A DNA stretch of 64,000 bases, taken from contig JADJOZ010000033.1 in NCBI GenBank assembly GCA_016713525.1, forward strand, positions 682,001 to 746,000, written 5' to 3'. Under the pieces are notes generated by a model. That model was given only the letters and a program-made list of their open reading frames with translations. It was not told the DNA's origin and made no database searches. Below are positions 57,729-64,000 of the stretch, piece by piece. Both the position numbers and the translations under genes were made by a program. Each line of letters starts with the position of its first letter. The stretch's first letter is position 1. The DNA comes from Bacteroidota bacterium. Lineage in GTDB: Bacteria > Bacteroidota > Bacteroidia > AKYH767-A > OLB10.

Positions 57729-58823
57729 TCAGATAGATGCTTGTCCGAGCAATACCACAGGATTTTCGAGAAACCCTTTCAGTGTTTGCAGGAATTTCGC
57801 TCCGGTAGCACCATCCACTACGCGATGGTCGCAACTTAATGTCACTTTCATGATGTGAGAAGGAACAATCTGACCGTTTTTAATTACAGGAGTTTCTTTT
57901 ATTCCACCAACAGCTAGAATACATGCGTCGGGAGGATTAATGATTGCTGTAAATTCATCGATTCCAAACATACCTAAATTGGAAATGGTAAAAGTATTTC
58001 CTTCCCAATCGGATGGTTGCAGTTTTTATCTTTTAGCTTTCAATACAAAATCATTAAAAGATATTTTACTTCCTGCAACAGCATTAATACTTTCGCGGGC
58101 ATCAACGCAACGATCCATGTTTATTTCCATGGTAAGATAAAAATGCGGAGCCGTGAATTTTGATTCTGCCAACCGGCGGGCAATAGTTTTTCTCATCTGA
58201 GAAACCGGAAAATCTTCAAATGATTCTGTAGTAACTGCACCCTGAATCATGCCTGTAGGACTGACAAAGGAGCCGGGTTTAAACCAGTCGATATCACGTT
58301 TCACTACACGACCACCATCACCGGAGCCTAGAATTTTGGTGAGGTCGATGCCTTTATCGTTGGCAAGTTTTTTCGCAAGTGGAGAAGCTTTTACTCTGCT
58401 ATCATCATTATTTGCTACGGGAGCAGGAGCAGCAGAAACTTTAGCGGCAGGTGTTTCAGCAACAGCTTTTGCTTTTTCCGCAACAGGTTCCGGAGCTTTG
58501 GAGGTTGCTTTTGCAGGTGCTTTTTCTTCTGTGGCAGGAACAGCAGCAGTTGCTTCTGCATCCAGCAGTGATTTATACTCTTCACCGGCTTTACCAAGAA
58601 TCGCAAGGATGCCATTTACGGGTGCTGCTTTGCCTTCTTCAACTCCACGATACAGCAAAACACCTTCCTGAAAGGATTCAAATTCCATGGTTGCTTTATC
58701 GGTTTCAATTTCAGCAACCAATTCACCTGACTTCACTGAGTCACCAACATTTTTATGCCACTTTGCCACCACTCCTTCAGTCATAGTGTCAGACATTTTT
58801 GGCATGCGTACGATTTCGGCCAT
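57729..58823 (-). CDS. pdhC: Pyruvate dehydrogenase E2 (dihydrolipoamide acetyltransferase), with internal deletion and in-frame stop
   Basis: 364 codons, short for an E2. A lipoyl domain (residues about 1-80) has the lipoylated lysine in EIETDKATMEF; an Ala/Pro-rich linker, then the E1/E3-binding domain (RVKASPLAKKLANDKGIDLT), then the acetyltransferase start (MIQGAVTTESFEDFPVSQMR). At ISFNDFVLKA the sequence jumps to KLQPSDWEGNTFTISNLGMF, omitting roughly 65-70 residues present in the family; a TAA at 58026-58028 sits at the joint. The active-site CDHRVVDG is present. Either a deletion between short AAAGCT repeats or an assembly collapse. pdhA is separated from it by an S23 gene and repeats. 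Confidence 0.85.
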
Positions 58824-58831
58824 GATTCGCA

Positions 58832-58865
58832 GGATTAAAGATTAAGAATTAAGGATTAAGGATTT
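58832..58865. repeat. Heptanucleotide array (GATTAAG/AATTAAG), left arm
   Basis: Head-to-tail units GATTAAA, GATTAAG, AATTAAG, GATTAAG then a partial, 8 bp upstream of the pdhC start. It is the reverse complement type of the array at 59377-59437, so together they bracket the S23 gene as an inverted pair. Confidence 0.85.
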
Positions 58866-58900
58866 GGAGTATGTTAATGTTAGATTTTTAAAATTGAATT

Positions 58901-59257
58901 TTATTTTTTGCCTATACTACTTTTAGTTGACAGAATTATACTCGAAAGTATTTTGAGAATGGAATCAATTTCATACATATGGAATTCAAGATTGACGCCC
59001 ACATTTGATGAATGAATTAATCTCAGCCAATACTTTGTTTCTCTGGCTTCTTTATATGCAATGGTACATTTCGAAAGGAAATCTCTTGTTGATGCTCCTC
59101 CAAGAGCTTCTTCAATATTTGCGCCAATGCTTGTGCCACATCTTAATATTTGATTAGCGAGAATGGGTTCTTTATTTTCTTTTAGTTGTTTTGATAATTG
59201 AATTACCTGTAATGCAAATTCGAATGTTTTAATTTGAATTAAATTATTTTTTGCCAT
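58901..59257 (-). CDS. Four-helix-bundle protein (S23 / 23S rRNA intervening-sequence family)
   Basis: 118 residues, soluble and all-helical. QLSKQLKENKEPILANQILR and CGTSIGANIEEALGGASTRD followed by FLSKCTIAYKEARETKYWLRLI are diagnostic of the S23/TIGR02436 family, related to the Avd accessory protein of diversity-generating retroelements. It lies within the pdh operon on the same strand and is bracketed by inverted heptamer arrays. No reverse transcriptase or variable repeat is in the window. Function of stand-alone members is unknown; a basic C-terminus (LSTKSSIGKK) would suit nucleic-acid binding. Possibly the coding part of a small mobile cassette. Confidence 0.88.
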   Translation of the reverse strand: MAKNNLIQIKTFEFALQVIQLSKQLKENKEPILANQILRCGTSIGANIEEALGGASTRDFLSKCTIAYKEARETKYWLRLIHSSNVGVNLEFHMYEIDSILKILSSIILSTKSSIGKK

Positions 59258-59376
59258 GATAAAAGCGTTTGAAAAAACGGTTAGAAATTTTTAATTGTTA
59301 TATTTTTTTATAGTTAATTTATAGATGAATTACTGTAAACTTATTTGTATTGATTAATCCCCTGTCTTTTAGTGCC

Positions 59377-59437
59377 AATCCTTAATCCTTAATTCTTAAT
59401 CCTTAATTCTTAATCCTTAATTCTTAATCCTTAATTC
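59377..59437. repeat. Heptanucleotide array (AATCCTT/AATTCTT)x8, right arm
   Basis: Eight alternating units, AATCCTT twice, then AATTCTT and AATCCTT alternately, ending AATTCA. The final unit contains the pdhA stop codon (59431-59433), so the array begins within the gene's last codons. It is the inverted partner of 58832-58865. Confidence 0.9.
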
Positions 59438-60426
59438 ATTATGTATGGATAATTTTCATCTTCATACACATCTTTGTACAGTTCGCTTGCATCGGGGTAG
59501 GGGGATTCTTCGGCGAATTTTACGCTTTCTTCAACTATGGCATTTATGCGGTCGTTTATTTCTTTTAGTTGTTCTTCGGTAGCGAATTTGGAAGCGAGAA
59601 TTTTTGATTTTACAATTTCAATCGGGTCTTTTGCTTTATAGCTTTCCACTTCTTCCTTAGTTCTGTATTTGGCAGGGTCGCTCATAGAGTGACCTTTATA
59701 GCGATATGTTTCCATTTCCAGCAGGGTAGGACCATTTCCGGCTCTGGCATTATCAACGGCTTTTTCCATTGCTTCATGCACAGCTTCGGGACTCATTCCA
59801 TCTACCGGAGCAGAAGGCATATCGTAGGCCAATCCCAGTTTGTAAAGGTGGGTTACATTGCTGGTTCGTTCAACCGATGTTCCCATGGCATAATTATTAT
59901 TTTCGATGATGAAAATAACAGGTAATTTCCAGGTCATAGCCATGTTCAGGGCTTCATGAAATGCGCCTTGTCTGACAGCGCCATCGCCCATATAACAAAC
60001 GCATACATTATCGGTGCCTTTATACTTTTCTGCGAAAGCAATACCTGCACCCAAAGGAATTTGGCCTCCAACGATTCCGTGACCGCCGAAAAAGCGGTGT
60101 GGTTTCGAAAACATGTGCATAGATCCGCCTTTTCCTTTAGAGCAGCCTGTAATTTTGCCGTAAAGTTCGGCCATTACTGCATTGGCGGTAATGCCTTTTG
60201 CCAGTGCATGAGCATGATCGCGGTATGCGGTAATCATGGCATCTTCAGGACGTAAAATAGACATGGCACCTGCCATAACTGCCTCTTGTCCAATATATAA
60301 GTGACAAAATCCTTTAATTTTCTGCATTCCGTACAATTGACCCGCCCGTTCTTCAAAACGGCGCATCAAATACATCTGCTCGTACCAATATAAGTAATTG
60401 TCTTTGTTGAATTTAGCCTTTGCCAT
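59431..60426 (-). CDS. pdhA: Pyruvate dehydrogenase E1 component subunit alpha
   Basis: 331 residues from the ATG at 60426 (MAKAKFNKDNYLYWYEQMYL). A longer reading from 60462 is rejected because a promoter box (60443-60450) lies within it. GFCHLYIGQEAVMAGAMSIL, HGIVGGQIPLGAGIAFAEKY and the thiamine diphosphate motif MGDGAVRQGAFHEALNMAMT ... ENNNYAMGTSVERTSNV are present, as is YRYKGHSMSDPAKYRTKEEV. With E1 beta, E2 and E3 it oxidises pyruvate to acetyl-CoA. The last codon and stop lie in a heptamer array. pdhB is not within the window. Confidence 0.93.
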   Translation of the reverse strand: MAKAKFNKDNYLYWYEQMYLMRRFEERAGQLYGMQKIKGFCHLYIGQEAVMAGAMSILRPEDAMITAYRDHAHALAKGITANAVMAELYGKITGCSKGKGGSMHMFSKPHRFFGGHGIVGGQIPLGAGIAFAEKYKGTDNVCVCYMGDGAVRQGAFHEALNMAMTWKLPVIFIIENNNYAMGTSVERTSNVTHLYKLGLAYDMPSAPVDGMSPEAVHEAMEKAVDNARAGNGPTLLEMETYRYKGHSMSDPAKYRTKEEVESYKAKDPIEIVKSKILASKFATEEQLKEINDRINAIVEESVKFAEESPYPDASELYKDVYEDENYPYIMN

Positions 60427-60442
60427 AGGTAATGGTTTGCAG

Positions 60443-60476
60443 CAAAAGTAACAAAAGAACATGGAATTAGGATCAA
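60443..60476 (-). promoter_or_regulatory. Promoter of pdhA
   Basis: On the minus strand TTG (60474-60476), 23 bp, then TACTTTTG (60443-60450), matching TAnnTTTG; the ATG follows 16 bp later. It sets the pdhA start at 60426. Confidence 0.5.
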
Positions 60477-61021
60477 TAGTTTCTGCTCAGAATGAAATTT
60501 CGTTTTGAATGATAAATTATAGATGATAAATGATAGTTGGGTTTTTGACCTAGCCTGAAATAGGTTGACTTAGTTTGAAATGTCATTATTCACTATTCAA
60601 TTCTTGTTAATTGATATTCAATAAAAGTATCATGGAGACAGGCAGAATTATGATTCTGCAGCATAAATATTAATATGTGTACTATAGCAGTTTCAAAATA
60701 TTGAATAACAAATATTGAATATTACAAATTGAATAAGAAAATAGGAAGTAAAGTATTATTCAATTCTCACTTCTTGATTGTCAATATTCAATAAAAACAT
60801 TTTGAGAACTAGGAACCACCAACATTCGCAACAGTAAAATAAATCATAATTGAAGAACGACATTTCATTCAGCCCAAAAAACCAACTTACAACCTTCAAC
60901 TTACAACTTTTAACTTAACAAGTCACACATTTGTTACCGAAGATAAAAAATCAGCGCCCATTCGACTACGCTCTGGGCGGCGCTCGTCACTTCTCAATTG
61001 CCACTTGCCACTTGCCACTTG
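60463..61021. repeat. 559-bp gap made largely of 7-nt-periodic arrays
   Basis: No gene. Heptad tracts: 60507-60534 (GAATGAT, AAATTAT, AGATGAT, AAATGAT), 60585-60626 (ATTATTC, ACTATTC, AATTCTT, GTTAATT, GATATTC, AATAAAA), 60699-60740 (TATTGAA, TAACAAA, TATTGAA, TATTACA, AATTGAA, TAAGAAA), 60756-60790 (TTATTCA, ATTCTCA, CTTCTTG, ATTGTCA, ATATTCA), 60883-60917 (CAACTTA, CAACCTT, CAACTTA, CAACTTT, TAACTTA) and 60986-61027 (GTCACTT, CTCAATT, GCCACTT three times, GTCACTT). The second and fourth resemble each other; the third is inverted relative to them. Confidence 0.75.
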
Positions 61022-62653
61022 TCACTTGTTTAAATTTACAAACTCAAACTTCTCTCCATCAAACAGCCCTTTATCACTGAGTTTCAGTTTCGGAATTACC
61101 AACAATGCCATAAAGGATAATGTCATGAATGGTGCCCGGAGATTGCATCCCATGCTTTTAACTTTTTTATCTATTGCGCTGTAGCTTTCGCCAATTTCAT
61201 CGCAGCTAAGCGGACTCATTAATCCTGCAATTGGTAAAGGTAACACCATTGCGCCATTTTGATCGACTGCACTGAGTCCACCCCGGTTTTGTATGAGGAG
61301 GTTTACCGCTTTAGCAATGGATTCATCATCGGTACCAACTGCGATAATGTTATGCGAGTCGTGTGCTACCGTTGATGCAAGTGCACCGTTTTTGATTTTA
61401 AAATTTTTGATAAACGACACTGCAGGTTTGCTCGCATTATATCTGTTTACTACAACCAATTTTAAAAGGTCATTGTCAACATCCGCAACAGCGAAACCAT
61501 TTTTAATTTTTGCCGGTGCCATTATTTTGTTAGTGATAAGTTGTCCGTCGATTGCTTCTATAATCGGTATGGTATCAGAATTTATAGGATAATTGAAATC
61601 TTCAGCAGTCAGTGAATCGCAACTAAAGTTATTAATCACCTCATGTGTTTTGGGTGGCAACATGCAATGTCCGTTTTCAGCAACTTTTTCACCATTGATG
61701 TATGTTTCCAGAATATTGAAATTTTCGGGATTATCGATAACAATAAAATCAGCGGGATCATTAGGTTGCAACAGTCCAACAGGAAGGTTGTAATGCTTCA
61801 CCGGATTAATACAGGCAACTCTTAAAACATCAAACAAATTATGTCCTTTTGCGAGTGCGCGTTTGACAATCACATTCAGATGGCCGGTTATTAGTTCATC
61901 GGGATGTTTGTCATCACTGCATAGCATAGTCATGTGCGGGTATTCTGAAATTAATTCGTGAAGTGCTTCAAAATTTCGTGCTGCTGAACCTTCGCGAATT
62001 AATATTTTCATACCATGTTTTAATTTGTGAAGTGCTTCTTCTTTCGTAAAGCATTCATGATCGGTGGTAATACCTGCTTCGATATATTTTATGGCATCAT
62101 CGCCCATTAAACCGGGTGCATGTCCATCTACAGGTTTATTAAATGATTTTGCAATGCGAATTTTTTCCATCACCACGGGATCATTGAAAAGTACTCCCGG
62201 ATAATTCATCATTTCGGTAAGGTAACGCACATCATCTCGAGCTAAAAGTTCCTGAATATTTTCAGGAGTTATGGTGGCGCCTGCAGTTTCAAAAGTTGTG
62301 GCAGGCACACAGGATGGTGCTCCGAAATTAATTTTTAGTTTGGCATCGGCAGCATTTTTCAGCATGTAGTAAATACCTTCCATACCACAAACATTTGCAA
62401 TTTCATGAGGGTCACTTACCGTTGCCACTGTACCATGTATAAGCGCCTTTCGGGCAAATTCGTACGGGGTTAACATGGAACTTTCAATGTGAATATGGGA
62501 ATCTACCAGTCCCGGCAAAATATACCTGGAAGGTACATTTGTCATCTTTTGGATCGATTTAATGATCCCTTTTTCAACCAGAACAGCTCCTGGAAAAATT
62601 GTACTATTTTGAATATCAATTATATAGCCTTGAATTTCCAATGAATCAGACAT
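61022..62653 (-). CDS. ade: Adenine deaminase
   Basis: 543 residues, the length of AdeC-type enzymes. Metal-binding ILPGLVDSHIHIESSMLTPY, ATVSDPHEIANVCG, KPVDGHAPGLMGDDAIKYIE and MTMLCSDDKHPDELI are the amidohydrolase sites, and the C-terminal TVAHDSHNIIAVGTDDESIA and RGGLSAVDQNGAMVLPLPIA are specific to adenine deaminase. It converts adenine to hypoxanthine in purine salvage. The final lysine codon and stop lie inside the heptamer array at 60986-61027. Divergent from the cold-shock gene. No purine riboswitch was recognised. Confidence 0.94.
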   Translation of the reverse strand: MSDSLEIQGYIIDIQNSTIFPGAVLVEKGIIKSIQKMTNVPSRYILPGLVDSHIHIESSMLTPYEFARKALIHGTVATVSDPHEIANVCGMEGIYYMLKNAADAKLKINFGAPSCVPATTFETAGATITPENIQELLARDDVRYLTEMMNYPGVLFNDPVVMEKIRIAKSFNKPVDGHAPGLMGDDAIKYIEAGITTDHECFTKEEALHKLKHGMKILIREGSAARNFEALHELISEYPHMTMLCSDDKHPDELITGHLNVIVKRALAKGHNLFDVLRVACINPVKHYNLPVGLLQPNDPADFIVIDNPENFNILETYINGEKVAENGHCMLPPKTHEVINNFSCDSLTAEDFNYPINSDTIPIIEAIDGQLITNKIMAPAKIKNGFAVADVDNDLLKLVVVNRYNASKPAVSFIKNFKIKNGALASTVAHDSHNIIAVGTDDESIAKAVNLLIQNRGGLSAVDQNGAMVLPLPIAGLMSPLSCDEIGESYSAIDKKVKSMGCNLRAPFMTLSFMALLVIPKLKLSDKGLFDGEKFEFVNLNK

Positions 62654-62675
62654 GTTAATGCGAATTATTAAAGGG

Positions 62676-62708
62676 TTTGTAATTTGTAAATAAAATATTC
62701 TATTTTTG
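62676..62708 (+). promoter_or_regulatory. Bacteroidota-type promoter of the cold-shock gene
   Basis: TTTG at 62676-62679, 21 bp, then TATTTTTG at 62701-62708. The leader to the ATG at 62741 is about 25-30 nt. Confidence 0.5.
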
Positions 62709-62740
62709 GCTCATTATTCACAAAATTAACTGATTACACA

Positions 62741-62932
62741 ATGAAAACAGGAAAGGTAAAATTTTTCAATGAATCTAAAGGTTTTGGTTTCATCGTAGAT
62801 GACGATTCAAAACAGGAAATCTTCGTGCATGTCTCCGGTCTGGTAGACAAGGTCCGTGAGAATGATTTGGTTTCATTTGAAATGCAGGATGGTAAAAAAG
62901 GCCCGAATGCAGTTAATGTTAAAAAAATGTAG
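62741..62932 (+). CDS. Cold-shock domain protein (CspA family)
   Basis: 63 residues, one cold-shock domain. MKTGKVKFFNESKGFGFIVD holds RNP1 (KGFGFI) and IFVHVSGL is RNP2; VSFEMQDGKKGPNAVNVKKM is the closing strand. It binds single-stranded nucleic acids and melts RNA structure. Family members are often constitutive in this phylum, so cold induction cannot be assumed. A Bacteroidota-type promoter and a terminator with a UUCG-type loop bracket it, making it a monocistronic unit. Confidence 0.95.
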   Translation: MKTGKVKFFNESKGFGFIVDDDSKQEIFVHVSGLVDKVRENDLVSFEMQDGKKGPNAVNVKKM

Positions 62933-62975
62933 TACTATATTTGTTCGGCGGAATAAATTATGCAACGTTAACATT

Positions 62976-63003
62976 AAAAAAACCCGCTTCGGCGGGTTTT
63001 TTT
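62976..63003. terminator. Intrinsic terminator of the cold-shock gene
   Basis: Stem AAAAAAACCCGC / GCGGGTTTTTTT with a TTCG tetraloop. The A-run also allows it to act on the minus strand. Confidence 0.9.
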
Positions 63004-63088
63004 ATGACCACTTCTGAATATTGTTGTTGAAATTACCTTCTTATTTTCTTCTAAGAATTTGAAATGAATTCTTGTTACATTTGCTCCC

Positions 63089-64000
63089 ATGCACCCTTTT
63101 TTCGATAAGTCAATTGAGTACCTCAAAGGTGTTGGACCACCCCGGGCAGATATTCTTCGCAAGGAATTGCAGATTGCAACTTATGGTAACCTGCTTTTTC
63201 ATTTTCCCTTCAGGTATGTCGACCGCTCCCGATTTTATAAAGTTAAAGAAGTTACTGATGATACTACCTGGGTACAGATACGTGGTCGCATTACTGCTTT
63301 TCAATCGTTTGGAGAGAAACGAACTACACGGTTAGTTGCAAGTTTAAGAGATGAAACAGGAATCGTGGAACTGGTATGGTTTCAGGGTATCACCTGGGTT
63401 AAAGAAATGCTTCGAACCGGAGTCGAATATGTGATTTTCGGTAAGCCTTCCGTTTTCAATGGTAAAATCAATTTCGTACATCCTGAAATTGAATTGTATT
63501 CCGAAACGCAACAGCAGCAGGGATTCAATACGCAGCCCTTTTACAATACCACAGAAAAGGCACGTGCACGGGGCCTCGACAGCAAAGGGATTCTCAGGTT
63601 ACAGAAGACTCTCATTCAACAATTGCCGCCTTACCTTCCGGAATCACTTCCCGATTCCGTGATTTCACCTTTTAAGATGTTGTCGCTTCGGGAAGCATTG
63701 GTGAATATTCATTTTCCTGCTGATGGTGACATGCTGAAGAAAGCACAGTTTCGCCTAAAGTTTGAAGAGCTCTTTTTTATTCAACTCGATTTGCTGAATC
63801 GAAAATTAATTAAAACCGAAAAAGTAAAAGGCAAAGTAGTAACACATATCGGAGATCATTTTAATAATTTTTATAAAAATCATTTGCCTTTTCAACTTAC
63901 CGGAGCACAAAAAAAAGTATTGAAGGAAATTCGTACCGACATGGGATCGGGAAAGCAAATGAACCGGTTGCTGCAGGGTGATGTGGGAAGCGGAAAAACA
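63089..64000 (+). CDS. recG: ATP-dependent DNA helicase RecG, N-terminal 304 residues (cut by window end)
   Basis: The ATG at 63089 gives MHPFFDKSIEYLKGVGPPRA and an open frame to the window edge. YGNLLFHFPFRYVDRSRFYK is the wedge-domain start, followed by an OB-fold (WVQIRGRITAF, RLVASLRDETGIVELVWFQG) and the helicase entry QLTGAQKKVLKEIRTDM with LLQGDVGSGKT, the Walker A motif, as the last visible residues. RecG remodels stalled forks and Holliday junctions. The 3' part with helicase motifs II-VI is outside the window. Nothing indicates a break in the visible part. Confidence 0.93.
   Translation, partial: MHPFFDKSIEYLKGVGPPRADILRKELQIATYGNLLFHFPFRYVDRSRFYKVKEVTDDTTWVQIRGRITAFQSFGEKRTTRLVASLRDETGIVELVWFQGITWVKEMLRTGVEYVIFGKPSVFNGKINFVHPEIELYSETQQQQGFNTQPFYNTTEKARARGLDSKGILRLQKTLIQQLPPYLPESLPDSVISPFKMLSLREALVNIHFPADGDMLKKAQFRLKFEELFFIQLDLLNRKLIKTEKVKGKVVTHIGDHFNNFYKNHLPFQLTGAQKKVLKEIRTDMGSGKQMNRLLQGDVGSGKT

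Noticed and set aside
58901..59257. Diversity-generating retroelement (Avd-like protein)
   Set aside because: The S23 protein is Avd-related, but no reverse transcriptase, template repeat or variable repeat is seen in the window.
60426..60462. Longer pdhA start (MFFCYFCCKPLP...)
   Set aside because: The extension overlaps the promoter box at 60443-60450 and is unlike E1-alpha N-termini.

Overview
The window is chromosomal DNA of an AT-rich member of the Bacteroidota (Bacteroidetes). The evidence is a type IX secretion (T9SS) and gliding locus (porU, porV, gldJ, a porP/sprF homologue), several proteins with T9SS C-terminal sorting domains, promoter-like TTTG-N19-21-TAnnTTTG elements instead of sigma70 boxes, few Shine-Dalgarno sites, and a Bacteroidota-type porV-ispF-cdd-pdh gene order. 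Family or genus cannot be fixed from the sequence.

Layout. 1-3.7 kb: a tandem, partly homogenised pair of secreted T9SS proteins, each preceded by a short sorting-domain gene. 3.7-4.1 kb: palindromic and 7-nt-periodic repeats. 4.1-6.7 kb: a lipoprotein/permease/ATPase importer of the TrpXYZ-like class. 6.7-12.6 kb: a JmjC-like cupin, DsbD, GmhA and a secreted T9SS protein. 12.7-17.9 kb: a lipoprotein, an ORF6N protein, a YifB/ComM ATPase, a RAYT (REP-associated) transposase followed by a six-unit 55-bp palindrome array, and a glutathione peroxidase. 17.9-29.6 kb, all minus strand: SecA, an MFS exporter, a DUF2795 protein, a cobalamin adenosyltransferase, an ABC ATPase, then a compact run of envelope protein, DUF1579 protein, secreted protein, cytochrome P450 and methyltransferase. 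29.9-34.1 kb: a RluF-type pseudouridine synthase, tRNA-Val(TAC) behind a degraded tRNA copy, a membrane protein and another T9SS protein. 34.2-42.9 kb: exbB-exbD-tonB-folC-hypothetical, NhaD antiporter, MscS channel, amino-acid dehydrogenase, AnmK. 43-48.6 kb: acyl-CoA dehydrogenase, Wza/Wzc-type polysaccharide export pair, MurF. 48.7-57.6 kb: gldJ and porP/sprF divergent from porU-porV-ispF-cdd. 57.7-64 kb: pdhC and pdhA separated by a four-helix-bundle (S23) gene, adenine deaminase, a cold-shock protein, and recG cut by the window edge.

Functional links. PorU/PorV/GldJ/PorP-SprF would export and anchor the sorting-domain proteins found at 0-3.7, 10.7 and 32.4 kb; SecA handles the inner-membrane step for their signal peptides; DsbD supplies reducing power for envelope thiols; ExbB/ExbD/TonB energises outer-membrane uptake.

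Two cautions and one lead. First, about a dozen genes, including essential secA, are broken by single-base indels, mostly in short homopolymers. This looks like uncorrected long-read consensus error, so I annotate full-length genes across the breaks. Second, pdhC appears to lack roughly 65-70 codons of its catalytic core. The lead: many intergenic gaps hold strictly 7-nt-periodic but sequence-diverged arrays, several as inverted pairs. One pair brackets the S23 gene inside the pdh operon, which suggests a mobile or recombinogenic element class that I do not recognise as described.
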